Positions 33,543-44,500 of a stretch of 64,000 nucleotides of DNA are shown one piece after another. The notes beneath the pieces were generated by a model. That model had not been told where the DNA came from. It saw nothing but the letters and a program-made list of their open reading frames with translations, and did no database searches. Position numbers and translations under genes: made by a program. The DNA is from Trichuris trichiura. Taxonomy: Eukaryota; Nematoda; Enoplea; Trichinellida; Trichuridae. Positions within the stretch are counted from its first letter, which is position 1. Each line of letters opens with the position of its first letter. The stretch covers positions 2,852,001-2,916,000 of the forward strand of contig JBAJFE010000026.1 in the NCBI GenBank assembly GCA_037903355.1, written 5' to 3'.

Positions 33543-34469
33543 CTAGGCTAACAGAAGTTGCTGCCCCGCTTTACGAAGGTTTCACTTTACGAACAACTCT
33601 TTTAGTCTCATCAACCTTTGTAAAGCGGGGCAAGACTGTATTTCAGATATGAAGAGGCAAAAACCAATTTTCGAAGCGCGGGGAATGTGAAAACATTCCA
33701 CGCAAAATCGTGATATTGCTTCTTCATTTTACAAAATTCCTTTTCAAGGACGTCTCAAGAACTATCAACCTTCGTTAAACGAGGAACACAAAAACGCTTA
33801 CCGGGCGATTATACTTGTAGTAGTAATAAAAACACCAGCTAGTAAAAATACCAAGCATAACCTTTGGCACGGTAATTCTGACAAAATGGCCCCAGTACAA
33901 TCCCTGAGATAAAAACTTGGTCAGCATTCTACTCAAAGGGACTTATCCAACCATTGATGGAATGAGAAGTTTCTGCTCAATGCAATCCCATGGATATCGA
34001 TAGAAGCGTCTGATCGGGTTTAGGTGCATCACTGCTCCTTCAACGTACACAGGTTCATCTGGATGGAGCTTTTGATCAAGAACCCATTTTCTGAAACACA
34101 TAATCGGAGCGCTCTTGCAAATTAAAGGCTACTGAGCACTACGGGCTCCAAAATCACTTACTTACGCCATTCTACTTCTTCCGTAGTCATTCCGATAGCT
34201 CGACGACGTTCGCTTCGTAAGTACAACTCCAAATTCATAGGATCCTGTGGAAAATGGGATGGTGTGCCCTTTCCATCTGCGGGGGCGCGATAGAAAAATG
34301 GATCCGGTGGTTCAGACACGGATTTGGAGAACGGACCAAAAGATTTCAAAGGACCATGGTGGCTCGATGAACTAATTTCTTTAGTAGCCTTTCCAGCTGT
34401 TGGAGAGCTTGCTTCTGTCTTCAAGGAATTATCTATTTCATGCTTTTTGGATTCTCCGTCGAAACCCAT
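33444..34469 (-). CDS. NADH:ubiquinone oxidoreductase subunit B6 (B17)-like
   Basis: An accessory subunit of mitochondrial complex I, anchored in the inner membrane by one transmembrane helix. Exons: 34469-34162, 34090-33952, 33903-33802 and probably 33542-33444. Phases fit. Support: RRAIGMTTEEVEWRKKWVLD... QKLHPDEPVYVEGAV corresponds to the RRRWLKDQ-x-L-x(3)-EPV signature of NDUFB6, followed by PIRRFYRYPWD. Next comes YWGHFVRITVPKVMLGIFTS with WCFYYYYKYN, matching the helix and KYH/KYN end of the family. The N-terminal roughly 90 residues are Ser/Pro/Lys-rich and longer than in vertebrates. The donor of exon 2 (ATG|GTTGGA) is weak. The last exon is tentative and no stop is fixed. An acceptor (TTTCAG) near 34506 hints at an upstream exon. 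Confidence 0.75.
33552..33638. mobile_element. Small TA-flanked MITE, 87 bp
   Basis: Inverted blocks GCCCCGCTTTACGAAGGTT and AACCTTTGTAAAGCGGGGC. Left edge TAACAGAAG, right edge GACTGTA, as expected for a pogo-like TA insertion with a mutated left edge. A related block lies at 33763-33785. It is in the intron before the tentative exon 4. Confidence 0.7.
33802..33903 (-). CDS. NDUFB6-like exon 3, transmembrane helix
   Basis: 34 codons between TCTCAG and GTAAGC. Hydrophobic VPKVMLGIFTSWCFYYYYKY forms the membrane span. Confidence 0.75.
33952..34090 (-). CDS. NDUFB6-like exon 2
   Basis: Acceptor GTTTCAG; encodes KWVLDQKLHPDEPVYVEGAV to LIPSM. The donor is the atypical ATG|GTTGGA; it is chosen because it keeps phase 0 with the next exon. 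Confidence 0.75.
34162..34469 (-). CDS. NDUFB6-like exon 1 (coding)
   Basis: ATG at 34469 (MGFDGESKK) to donor CGTAA|GTAAGT. Contains FFYRAPADGKGTPSHFPQDP and the start of the EWRK signature. Confidence 0.75.
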
Positions 34470-34509
34470 CTTCCTTTCAGCGAGCCGATATTTGTTGCAG
34501 AAAGACTGA

Positions 34510-36120
34510 AATTGCACGATACGATTGCCAAAAACCGCATATACAACACTGCGCACGATTTCACAAATGTGTTAGCTAAGAGGTTAGGTGTTCTATCTTT
34601 TAACATCTCAAGTACGTGCATTATGAATAGCAGTGAAAAGGACAGCGGACCGAAAAAACTATCGATGAACTACTTCTTTCAACAATAGGACATGCAATGC
34701 ACTCTACATGTAAGCAACGTAATAGCAGTCAAAAAGTCATTATTAGGGCCGTTCACAGATACGCTAATGCGATAATCAAGTTTTACCCATTGTCACGTGG
34801 ATTGCACAACGAAAATCGAGGCGAAAGAAAGTGAATGAAGCAAAATTGTTTTCCGAAGCTTGAAAACTTTTTACCTCCCTTATACGGTGAGGAAAGCTTT
34901 TCGTTTACAATTGTAGTGGACCTCGGCTAGAGCACCCTTTTCCAGGTTGTACTTAATTATCTCGACCTGAGTACAGTGCACAGAAGTTACTGTTGTTGTT
35001 GGCGCATTCGAACGGGTAAACTCTTCTTTGCTAGTCGGTTTAAAATACTGCTACACAATTGTTGTATATAGCAGCACTTAAACTACTCTTCCTTATCACG
35101 TACGTTGGGTCTCCTGCGAATCAGGACGACACGGTGTGGGTGTGTCATTGTCGGTAGCGCAAGAAGTAGGTCGTTTGTCGCTCTCTCTGACTTGCGCTTC
35201 ACGAGTAAATGCTCTTCACGTTGGCTGGCTCCCTCACGCGCGCCCAAGTTACAACAACAATAATCAGCAACCTCAAAAAAGGCGGTACGGCTGATTTCGA
35301 ATCTTGCATGTTTCCGGGGTACTTTGCTAAATGTCGGCATCCGGTCTGTCAGTAAACATCCACACTTAGACGCAAACAGTACCGATGACTTATGACTAGA
35401 AACTAATGGAAATAAACTAGCAAGGCAGATTTGAACGAAAAGCGCAAACATACAAGCAGTGGAGCAACGGCGATAGTTTCACGGCAAGTATTGGGGAAAT
35501 TGAACGAATGGCCAGAAACCAATGGCAGTGAATCGATGGAGATCGACCAAAAGCGTTGAACCGAACTAAAGCAGTTGAACAGTGGAAAATTAATTGAAAG
35601 CAGTCATCCATTCGGAGCAGCAGAAAGATGGTGAATCGTGGCCAGAGTAGAATCGAGAAGACTTTAAGCCATTATGTGCAGGGGAAATAAAGCCGAGGCC
35701 GATAGCGAAGTACAAGGGTTCGCTATCGGCCGTATCCGGTTCAGCAAGATGAAAGCTAAGGCAGGCGATTGCCAGCGAATAGAAAACATTTCCATTTCTT
35801 CTTTCCAAAACTGAAGTAACATTTGAAGACAATTCGCCTTGATTCTATGGATGAGGCGAAATAGTCCGTGTCGGCATGGTGAAATACGCAGTCCTCGTAA
35901 TTTTACAAGAAAGAGATGCAGAGGAGGAAACACCTTCAGAAGTGTTCAGGGCTCCGTAGAAGACAGATTCATAAAAATTTTGACAACATTTCAATGTTGT
36001 TTGTTGTGTCCGCCAAATAAATTACTACACTCGCTGTCCTGGCATAATAGTATTTCCATATACTCGCTTTCAGCATAATTCTTGACTCTTGCGAATAGCA
36101 CTAACAGTAGGCGCGTGCGT
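34510..36120. other. Region upstream of the NDUFB6-like gene
   Basis: Several overlapping frames (for example 35451-35083 minus) without recognisable content. It includes a perfect 13-bp stem hairpin at 35697-35731. No promoter element is supported. Confidence 0.3.
35697..35731. repeat. Perfect 13-bp hairpin
   Basis: GGCCGATAGCGAA, a 9-base loop, and the exact complement TTCGCTATCGGCC. Function unknown; it could be a remnant of a palindromic transposon end. Confidence 0.7.
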
Positions 36121-36123
36121 ATA

Positions 36124-36859
36124 CAGTAGAATCCCTCGTATCCCAATCCCTCACATCCGACAGCCCTCATATCTGAGAGCGTGCATAGGTTGACTGTACG
36201 CAGTAGAGACGCGCGCAGCTATTTCATTGCCGCCTATTGCTATACGCTCTTTTCATTTCTCTGGTCATTTTTCATTCGAAAATGGTGCGCGCCGCGCTAA
36301 ATCCGAAATGCTATTCTTTTTTGAAGCTAAGGCGCACTGACAAATGGAACCATAAATTGGGACGTTTTCTGTAGACGGCTGATACTTTACCATCCTTAGG
36401 TCACCTAGGTACTTTAGTACATTGCTTCTGCTTCTGGAAGACCAGTGGGACAATTTTTCAAGCGTTTGCTACTTTGTTTGGAACTAAACAATACGTGAAA
36501 CGTAAGCTTCCCAAGCGTAAGTCAGAAACGGGTCTTAATGGACCAAAAGCAGTCTGTCACCAACAGAAACAATCAGAAGAGGTTGTCTTTTGGTTACCTC
36601 CGAGTACGCTGCCTGCAACTCCTCAGGAAACTGATTTCTGCTAGTCGCAGTTTATTGATGTCAACCAGAGCTTAGGTACTACCTTAAGTTTACGCGACCT
36701 AAGCTCACCGCGACCACAGGGATCAGTGAGCAACAGCGACTTTAACATGCATTGAACCTACATTCCGATGGACCGTACAGTAGAGGCCCTCGTATCCGGG
36801 AATCCCGCGTATCAGCGCGATCTCCTGTACCGCCTGTCCGGATACGAGGGGTTCGACTA
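36124..36859. mobile_element. Pogo-like TIRs: a 736-bp element or an 82-bp MITE plus a stray end
   Basis: CAGTAGAATCCCTCGTATCC after TA at 36122-36123, a second same-direction end CAGTAGAGGCCCTCGTATCC at 36778 after TA, and an inverse end CCGGATACGAGGGGTTCGAC to 36859 before TA. Either 36778-36859 is a tiny two-ended MITE, or the outer pair bounds a deleted element. The interior lacks a recognisable transposase. Confidence 0.6.
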
Positions 36860-36989
36860 TATGTGTCTTGCGACATTGTATCGTGCTTCTGCGCTCTTCT
36901 AGTTAAAACGCTTGTGTATCAGTCCCGCGTCTTACGCGAGCTTGGAACAGTCTGATGCGCACAGTTACAACAATCTGGCGAGGAGCCCA

Positions 36990-39930
36990 CGGAAGTCTCT
37001 CGGCATGGCGTGCTCCAAAGCGGGCCTTCAGTCGACCCGTGCCTTGCAGTAGCAAACCTTGCAAAAGTTCGCCAAGTTTCAGGAACGGCGAAACTTTGCA
37101 GCGATTGAGCTTAGCTCTGTGAAGATCGTTCGCTCGCAACCTACCCTGGGCATGGTGGCAGCAAGCATCACAGAATTTGACTACAAAGCAGGATATTACG
37201 TCACTTTTGAGGCGTGGCTTTCACGTTATGAAGATTTCTTCAATATAGAAGCCGCTGAGCTCGACGATGCAGCATGCGTTCGTTTACCAGCATCACAAAG
37301 GAATGCGCCCACTTACATTCTGTTGCGTCGCTTTCGCGATGTCTGCTCTGACGATAGTCAACATTCTCAGATAGATGTTCGTGCTACAGCACTCACTCTT
37401 CAACGCACGCTATCAATGTTCGAAGTTGACGAAGAACACGCGCGATGACTTCGTCGCATATGGCAAAATTCTGAACCGTGAATGCCAATGTTTCCAGTTT
37501 AGCACGTTCACTGAAGACAATTTCAAACGTTTCACTTTCATATGTGGTCTGCAAACTCGAAATGATGCAGCACTTCAACTGAAACGACTGAACAAATTGA
37601 AACCGAGCTCGACATCACGATAGCCAAAATCGTAGAGGAGTGCAATCACCTTCGCAATTTGAAGCACGATACGGAAATGGTTCAACAGTCTGCTAAAGTT
37701 AGCTTGCTAGAAAACGACAAGGTTTCGATGAAACGGAACTCTGAGAACGATCCCATCGTTTCTCAACACGGCCGCACCGCAGACAAAGTGCCCTTACCCA
37801 TTCCCAAAACGCCTCGCTGACTTTGTGGAGCATGACATTGCACTCACTTCTGTCCTTACAGATCACATCTCTGCACCAAACATGGAGGTAAAAAGCATAA
37901 AGAAGGTTTCTATCCGCCTACTAAAGCCTTTTCCTATTCCAAGAAGGTATGTGTGCAAGAGAAATATTGGCGTAGACTGCCCAAGCCATCGCCACGAATC
38001 AGTTCCACATATGAATTGGCTTTAGTCACTTCCAACATGTACAGGCGCTACTTCTCAGTGAATCTGGTGAAGAACGCAATAACCTTCCAGATTGACAGCA
38101 GACCTGAGTTGACGATTATTTCCTCACAGAAGTGGAAGCGAATTGACTCTCCCCAAGCTTCAAGTAAGAATTGAATTCATCAGTCAAAGCTGCTAGACAG
38201 TGGCGACTCTGCTCCGCTACAGGGTCGTTTCAAATGTGCATACTGTTTCGGCGCTCACAACGTCTCAAAATTTTACTACATGTCAGATATCAGTTCCAAT
38301 AACTTGCTTGGAGCAGAGTAGATTCTGAAGCTTGGCTTGTATGAACAACCGTTGAACAGGCTACGGTTAAGCTTACAACAGGACGAACAGATTCTAGGCC
38401 CTATTCCAGAGGTACATTCCTTAAGTGCATCAAATGCTCATGAATATGTTAACTGCCGTTACGTTGAAAGTTGTAAAGAGAATCTCGGACACTTTAAATT
38501 TGCCAAGGCATCATTATGCCTTCAGCCAGATGCGCGACCAGTGTTTCGCCCCAAGCCATTGGCACGATATGCTTTTGCATCAATTTTAGAAGCAGAGCGT
38601 GATTGCATTCAAAAAGTCGGGGTAATTTCTGAAGTTGACTATGACTCAGGCTGCATTATTGGTAGCAGTCAAGAAGTGCTATAGGGCAATAAATACGCAT
38701 CGTGGTCTGTATTACTACTCTCATGTAAAGTTAGGAACAGGTCTATCTCTACAAATTATGGGCACATTGACTATCGTCTACATGGAGTAGCCGCGCATAC
38801 TTGGGCGACGTTATCGTGGTAAGAAAAACAGAAGAAGACCACGAACGGAATCTGGACGCCCTTCTCCAAAGAATTTCGGAATCTGGATTTGACATTCGAC
38901 TAAGCAAGTGTCAGTTCTCTGCTTCAGAAGTCAACTATTTCGGCTGCATAATTAACAAAGAAGCTTGACGGAACGGTAGCAATTGGTCGCATGCCAGTCC
39001 CTGCAAATGTTTCGCAGCTCGGGTCATTTGTGGGGATGATCAACCACGACGGCCAGTTCATTAGGCATCTGTGCAATGTTTGATCTCACCTTGATCGCTT
39101 TTCTCACGAAAACATGAGTTTTGAATGGACATTAAACTGTCAATGAGAGTTCGACAAAGTTATCTCCACTATCAATTCTGACTTGCTCCTTAACCACTAT
39201 GATTCTCACCAGGAGATTATCGCTTCCAGTAATGGCCTCAGGGCAGTCATATCAAACAGTTACGTAGATGGGTCGGAAAAAGCCATCTCTGATGCTTCTT
39301 GCACACTCACCAGCAGAGAAGCACTACAGCCAAATCGAGACAGATATTCGCTCCGCAGAAGTTTCATAAGGTGATACATGGGCGCACGTTCACGTTTCTC
39401 CCAGACCACAGACTGTTACTCACAATTTTCGGGTTTAAGAAGGGCTTTCCTGAGTATACGGCAAGCCTTCCCCAGCGGTAGGCAACAATACCCTTTGGCT
39501 ATGACTTCAAATTCCCTATTGTCGCACATATTCTTTCGGACATGAAGACGCCTTATAGAGGCTTATTGAATCGCAACCAAAGGACGAAAGTTGCCATTGC
39601 GGCGGTTGAAACTGTGGTTCGACAAGCCTTAATGGAATCAATTCGTACACTCCCGGTAACAGCACAGTTAATTGGTGAAGAAAGTTCCGAAGATTTGATT
39701 CTACAACGCGTTGACAAAATTTCTCTGAAGTAGGTGCCCGTGGCAATGTCCGGACATCATCGGGTTCTGTGATCAAAAAAGTTCGCTCTCCATTGTCGGT
39801 GATCGTCTCATGTATGGCGAATGCGTGCTCTGGCAGCTACATGAGCGAAACCTTAGTGCTTCGCGGATGAAGACCGCCCGCAGCCACGCATTCAGTTCAG
39901 TGGTGAAGCCTAGGGTTGAATATCTGCGAC
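36990..39930 (+). pseudogene. Ty3/Gypsy retrotransposon relic (gag-PR-RT-RNase H-IN start)
   Basis: Plus strand, in order: gag matrix/capsid part (FEAWLSRYEDFFNIEAAELD near 37209-37266; RDDFVAYGKILNRECQCFQF near 37442-37500), a zinc knuckle CGAWHCTHFCPYRSH-like near 37823-37866, protease-region FQIDSRPELTIISSQKW near 38085-38130, RT fingers (KASLCLQPDARPVFRPKPLA near 38504-38560), then NTHRGLYYYS near 38690-38718 after an internal deletion. VIVVRKTEEDHERNLDALLQ lies near 38810-38865, YADGSEKAI and VIHGRTFTFLPDHRLLLTIF (RNase H) near 39265-39430, and the start of integrase near 39800-39870. Stops and deletions throughout. LTRs were not found. Confidence 0.9.
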
Positions 39931-39934
39931 AATT

Positions 39935-40945
39935 GATATTTGATCATTGTAAACTTAGCTGATTTTAAGGTACACTTGCACACACATACCGATAGGACTT
40001 ACGTTGCAACGTAACAACATTAGACAGGAGATACTGAGCAGTCACAGGTCTGTCAGCTCTGATAAAGAATGCATCATGTTCTGGCTCCCTTGCTTTGCGT
40101 ACGACCTGGTCAACGATAATCAAGTCCGATGCCTGACGTACAACTGTTGGCGCTGGACAGACTGCCTGGTTCACCTCAGAATGCGTGTGTTCCAAAGGGT
40201 TTCTCTCAGTGGCGGTTTTGCTTTCTCGCCATCATGTTTCCCTGCTGTTTCCTTCCCATGCAACATGTTTCCATGGTGTACGTTTCGTTGAACCATGCGT
40301 TTCCAAGTTTGTACCTTTCCACAGTGTACGTTTGCGTAAATTACACGCCCATCGGACAAAATTGTACGTACTAAGAAATCTATATCTCTACGGAATTCAC
40401 CCTTAATCAATATCTGCATTGCAGGTACGTTCTATGTCATCCTGACGAATGACATAACACGTCTAACGTCCCGCCTGGTCCGCACACCATCAGAGGACAT
40501 TCTTTTCGAGATGATTTTAGTTGCTACCAAGAAGAAATCGAAACACACGATACCCAACAATACAGGAGAGCGCCTCCTTTCTTCAAACGCCTTCGAACAC
40601 GTCACTCCCGCACTTCTTTTCTACCGTAAAACGATCCTCAAGTTCCACAGAGAAGTCAGCGAACTGGCCTACGAGAATGGAACAGGTGCCTAGTCTTCAC
40701 ACACGTGTATTGATGACTTACGTCACAACTCTCAATTAACAACGAACAACTAATATCGTTGAACGCCGACGCGCGTACTGTAAGGTTCAAAAGGCACTTT
40801 GAGATGTTCAGGCAGCTAGAAAAAATTAGCTGCGTAAATCAGCCTCCTGGCTACAGATTCGTGCATTTTGCAAATGTGTAAGCGTATTCTTTTAGCCAAT
40901 CAGTTGTTACTTCTTTTGCTTTCGCCCCTGCCAAAAATTACCAAA
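39935..40945. other. Unassigned DNA
   Basis: Frames on both strands at 39965-40420 and 40511-40739 overlap and show nothing I recognise. Confidence 0.3.
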
Positions 40946-40955
40946 CAGGCTACAT

Positions 40956-41025
40956 CAGTGTTTCTCAACGTGGGCCCTGACAAGGCCTAGGGGGGCCCTG
41001 GGGCAAAAAAGGTTGAGAAACTATG
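40956..41025. mobile_element. 70-bp hAT micro-MITE
   Basis: CAGTGTTTCTCAACG...GGTTGAGAAACTATG with exact 8-bp flanks GGCTACAT (40948-40955, 41026-41033). It carries one GACAAGGCCTAGGGGGGCCC unit. Smallest member of the family at 23819-24043. Confidence 0.93.
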
Positions 41026-41033
41026 GGCTACAT

Positions 41034-41554
41034 AAACAACATCTGTTGTAAAACCTTTGGATAAATCAGACCAGGTATGCCTTACCAGTTAGCACCAATC
41101 GTCAGCTTCTCGGCAAGTTTTAGCAAGACACATACTGCTGGAAGCTGACTGTTCGTTTATGATATGCAACATCCGGCAATGTGACCAATTGCCGATTAGT
41201 GTTATTTACGGTACGACTAATGATCTTGTCGAACCTGAAAACCTCTGTTTGGTTTCGGTAGACATGAAGTCCGTTAGGGGCGTCGGTTAAAGTCTTGTTT
41301 TCCGTTTTTCTGGTTGGCAGTGGCGTTTTCGTTATGCTCGGTGAAGGTTTGTTTTGCTGCGTTATCGATTGGTGTGTGTGTGTCTTGATCCCTATGTGCG
41401 TTCCTGCTTTAAGCGGTCGCGTGCTTTCCATTAGACGTTTTTGCGCTTTTTTCCGTAGTCGTTTGCCCCCATTGGCTTCGTTCTTACTTAGACTGTACGT
41501 TAAGTTACGTCTTTTTTAGCAGCTTCATGTAATAACGCTGTTTCGGAAGAAGTG
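41034..41554. other. Possible promoter/5' UTR side of the MAP7 gene
   Basis: A 103-codon minus-strand frame (41431-41120) is Thr/Lys-rich and unrecognised. If exon 1 at 41555 is right, transcription should begin here. Confidence 0.25.
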
Positions 41555-41588
41555 ATGAGTCATTCAGGGCAGTCGGCACCGGAAGCAA
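41555..41588 (+). CDS. MAP7-like exon 1, proposed
   Basis: ATG AGT CAT TCA... to A|GTAAGT, a perfect donor. The phase left over (1 nt) is exactly what the exon at 48979 needs, and the short acidic/Ser-rich N-terminus is plausible. No independent proof links them across 7.4 kb. Confidence 0.45.
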
Positions 41589-44500
41589 GTAAGTCGTTTG
41601 ACTTCAAGAGCTTCGATTTCATGAGTTAGATTTTTGTATCACGTGATTTTATAAGTGTAGAGCATGAAGATGATGCCCAACGTCGGCTGGTCTCACCGGC
41701 ACCGACTAATCAGAGTAAGTATAATTTCATTGCATTTTCGTTGCGGATCTTTCACGGCTTTCCCGTTCTTTTGTTTTACGTAGTGAGTATTTGTAAGTAC
41801 GCTGAGCAACTGCTCTACCAGCGAGTGGACAAGCGATTTATTAGGCAAAGTACAGTGTCCTATTGACTTTGTTATCGAAGCATTCGGAACGCTTTAGTTC
41901 AAGCAAACGTAGCTCGCCGACGACGAAACTAGAGCGTTCCGAAAGCTTCGATAACAAATTTAGTGATGCGCAATGTTTTACCTAATAAATCGCTTGTCCA
42001 CTCGCTGGTAGGGCAATTGCTCAGTGTACTTACAGGTACGCCCTACACAATAACAATAGAACGGGAAAAACCGTGAAAGGTTTGCAATGAAAACCATTTG
42101 ATCCGTTACAAAGCGTCTATCCTTCAAATTCATTGCATTCTACTAACGCTAATAAATGGGAAGTTGTGGATGGAATCAACTGGATTACCTTGAACCCTGG
42201 ATCTAGTCTAAGATGCTAGCAGATCCAGGAACTGTTGCCACTTGTAGCAGCAGTGGGTTGAATCTGCTGAACTAATGCTTAATTGTGTCAATAGAATGCA
42301 GCTACCTTCGCGTTGCCCTTCATACGGTGAAAGAGAAAGAACGATAAGCAAAGGATCGATTAATTTCTTGTTGCTCTCCGTTTCGACGTATGATATCTAG
42401 ATGCAGGAGGCGATCAAGGCAGGCAATAAGGCTGATCACATGCGATAGTGTTAGCATTATTGCTAACTGACAACATTTCTTCACTTGAGAAGCTTATTAT
42501 TAACGCGTTTTAAAAATGTATAGTGCAGGTTGGTGACTGTCAAAGAGTGGTAATTTTGATCACCAGTCAACGTTTTCTCTCTAGAATGTTCGAAAAATGA
42601 GTGCATATGTGCTTCTTTCCATGGTCAGGGATTTATTTCCTGCCACGTCACGTGTAATTTGTTTGCGGACAATGAAGTGGTTGCTAGGTGGCATTTCTTG
42701 TTAGCTAGATTGATCGGTTGTACTTTCCAAATCCTTAAAGATTGAAGTTAGTAAGGAAATATGTTAGGAACGCGGAAATTGGTGGTGGGACCGTCTTTAG
42801 GACTGAACAGGAGCGATGGCGTAGTGGACAGGTCATTCCAATCTTTCAATGTGCTGTCATCTTGCCACTTTTTCTTCACTCGTTGCAACACAGCGTTAGG
42901 GGGAGGGTTCGATTTCGTAACAGACGGATGGAATGACATTTTTTCAGTGTTTCTTCTGAATTCTTGGCAATAACTGTCGACAGATTGAAAGAAGGGTCAT
43001 TGACAAATTGATATTTTTTTTTGGGGGGAGTAAAGCGTTCTTGAACACGGGATGCTTTGTAACGGAATTGTTTCTTTGTTTTAGTCGATCTTCTACGGCT
43101 TTCCCGTTTTTTCGTCTGTGTTGGTATCTGTAATTAACGAAAAAACTGCTCTACCAACGGATGAATGAGCAATTATTAGGAAAAGTGTGCGAAACCGATG
43201 CGCTCAACTTTATTGCGTTGAGCGAATTGGTTCTGTATTTTTTTTTCTAAAAGTCTTTCATCCATCCGTTGGTAGAGCAGTTGTTTCGTTTAATTACAGA
43301 TACCAGTACATAAAAAAACGGAAAAAAGCGGTAGAAAATCTACAAAAAGGAGGATTGAAGCGAACAGATTGGCGTGCCGTTTACGTAGTTTGTCCAGACT
43401 TTTCTTTATACTATTATTCCAACACATGTATCGGTGTGTTCGTGATCTCTGAATTGAGAACTAATGTTTGAATGCCCTGTATAAATATTGCAATCAAACT
43501 GCATTTTTTGTGCTTTATTTTCAATTGCCATTAGTGTTTTCTTACATAATTGAGCAAAACAGTGGTTTAAAGTCCGCGAACCGTTGTGTTTATCTTAATC
43601 TAGAAATGAAGTAGCCCATTTAACAGCACTTTGTGATTGTTGATCCTATGAAGAATTGAAAAATTCATTATAAGGGATTAAGCAACTGCGTGCAGTTCGC
43701 TAGCTGACCAAGGAGAATTTCTGGCAGAGTTTTAAGCGCACTATGTAGACGGGTCTTCGTTGTTTTAAAGCCATTGGATTTGTTGAAAGCTTCCGTTTAG
43801 TTAGAGGGGAATTGCGTACTGTAACTTGGACGCGCACCTAGTTTAAGTTAGCCTTTTTAATCTCTTTAACCGATATTTTCAAGCAGAGGTAATTTGCTGT
43901 AACTTTAACCATGTATTGCGATTAGTTGGTCTTTATTTTAATCAAGATTTTTATTTCGTAAGCGTTTAATTCCGGCTGAAAAACATCTTGGGTAGACTAT
44001 CTCGATAGAAATACAGTTTCGCTTAATGGCCTGGAAAAATTATTATTACGACGGGTTTTAGTTTCATCGTAGATCTTCAGATTCACGGGTTTGGCCTGTT
44101 GGATGTATCTGTAAGTAAACTTCAAAGTGCCCTACCAACGGATGGATGAGCAGATTGTAAGAGAAAATACAGAACAATTTGTATACCGTACGTTTCGGAA
44201 CTGCTCGTGTTCCGTCGTCAGCAGTGTTGGGGAGAAGGTGTTTATTCGGTAAGGGGTTTATATAGCGCATGGGTACAATGGGTGTTTGATTAGTTGGGTA
44301 GGGCGCAGCATTGGAATTTATTAATCGGCGCAGCCCATACTTCACTAACCTCCACGCCATTGTCGCGATTGATAGTGGAGTTGCTCTGGATGTACAGAGC
44401 CTCCTTAATACGCCTAAGATGTAATAAGTTTTCGTGGCATATGATCTTCGGGTGCGGGTCGAGTGTGCACCGAGATGCGTGCTCAACGATCACTGAGGCA

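Noticed and set aside
41120..41431. Thr/Lys-rich minus-strand ORF as a protein gene
   Set aside because: Low-complexity composition and no upstream signals; more likely non-coding.
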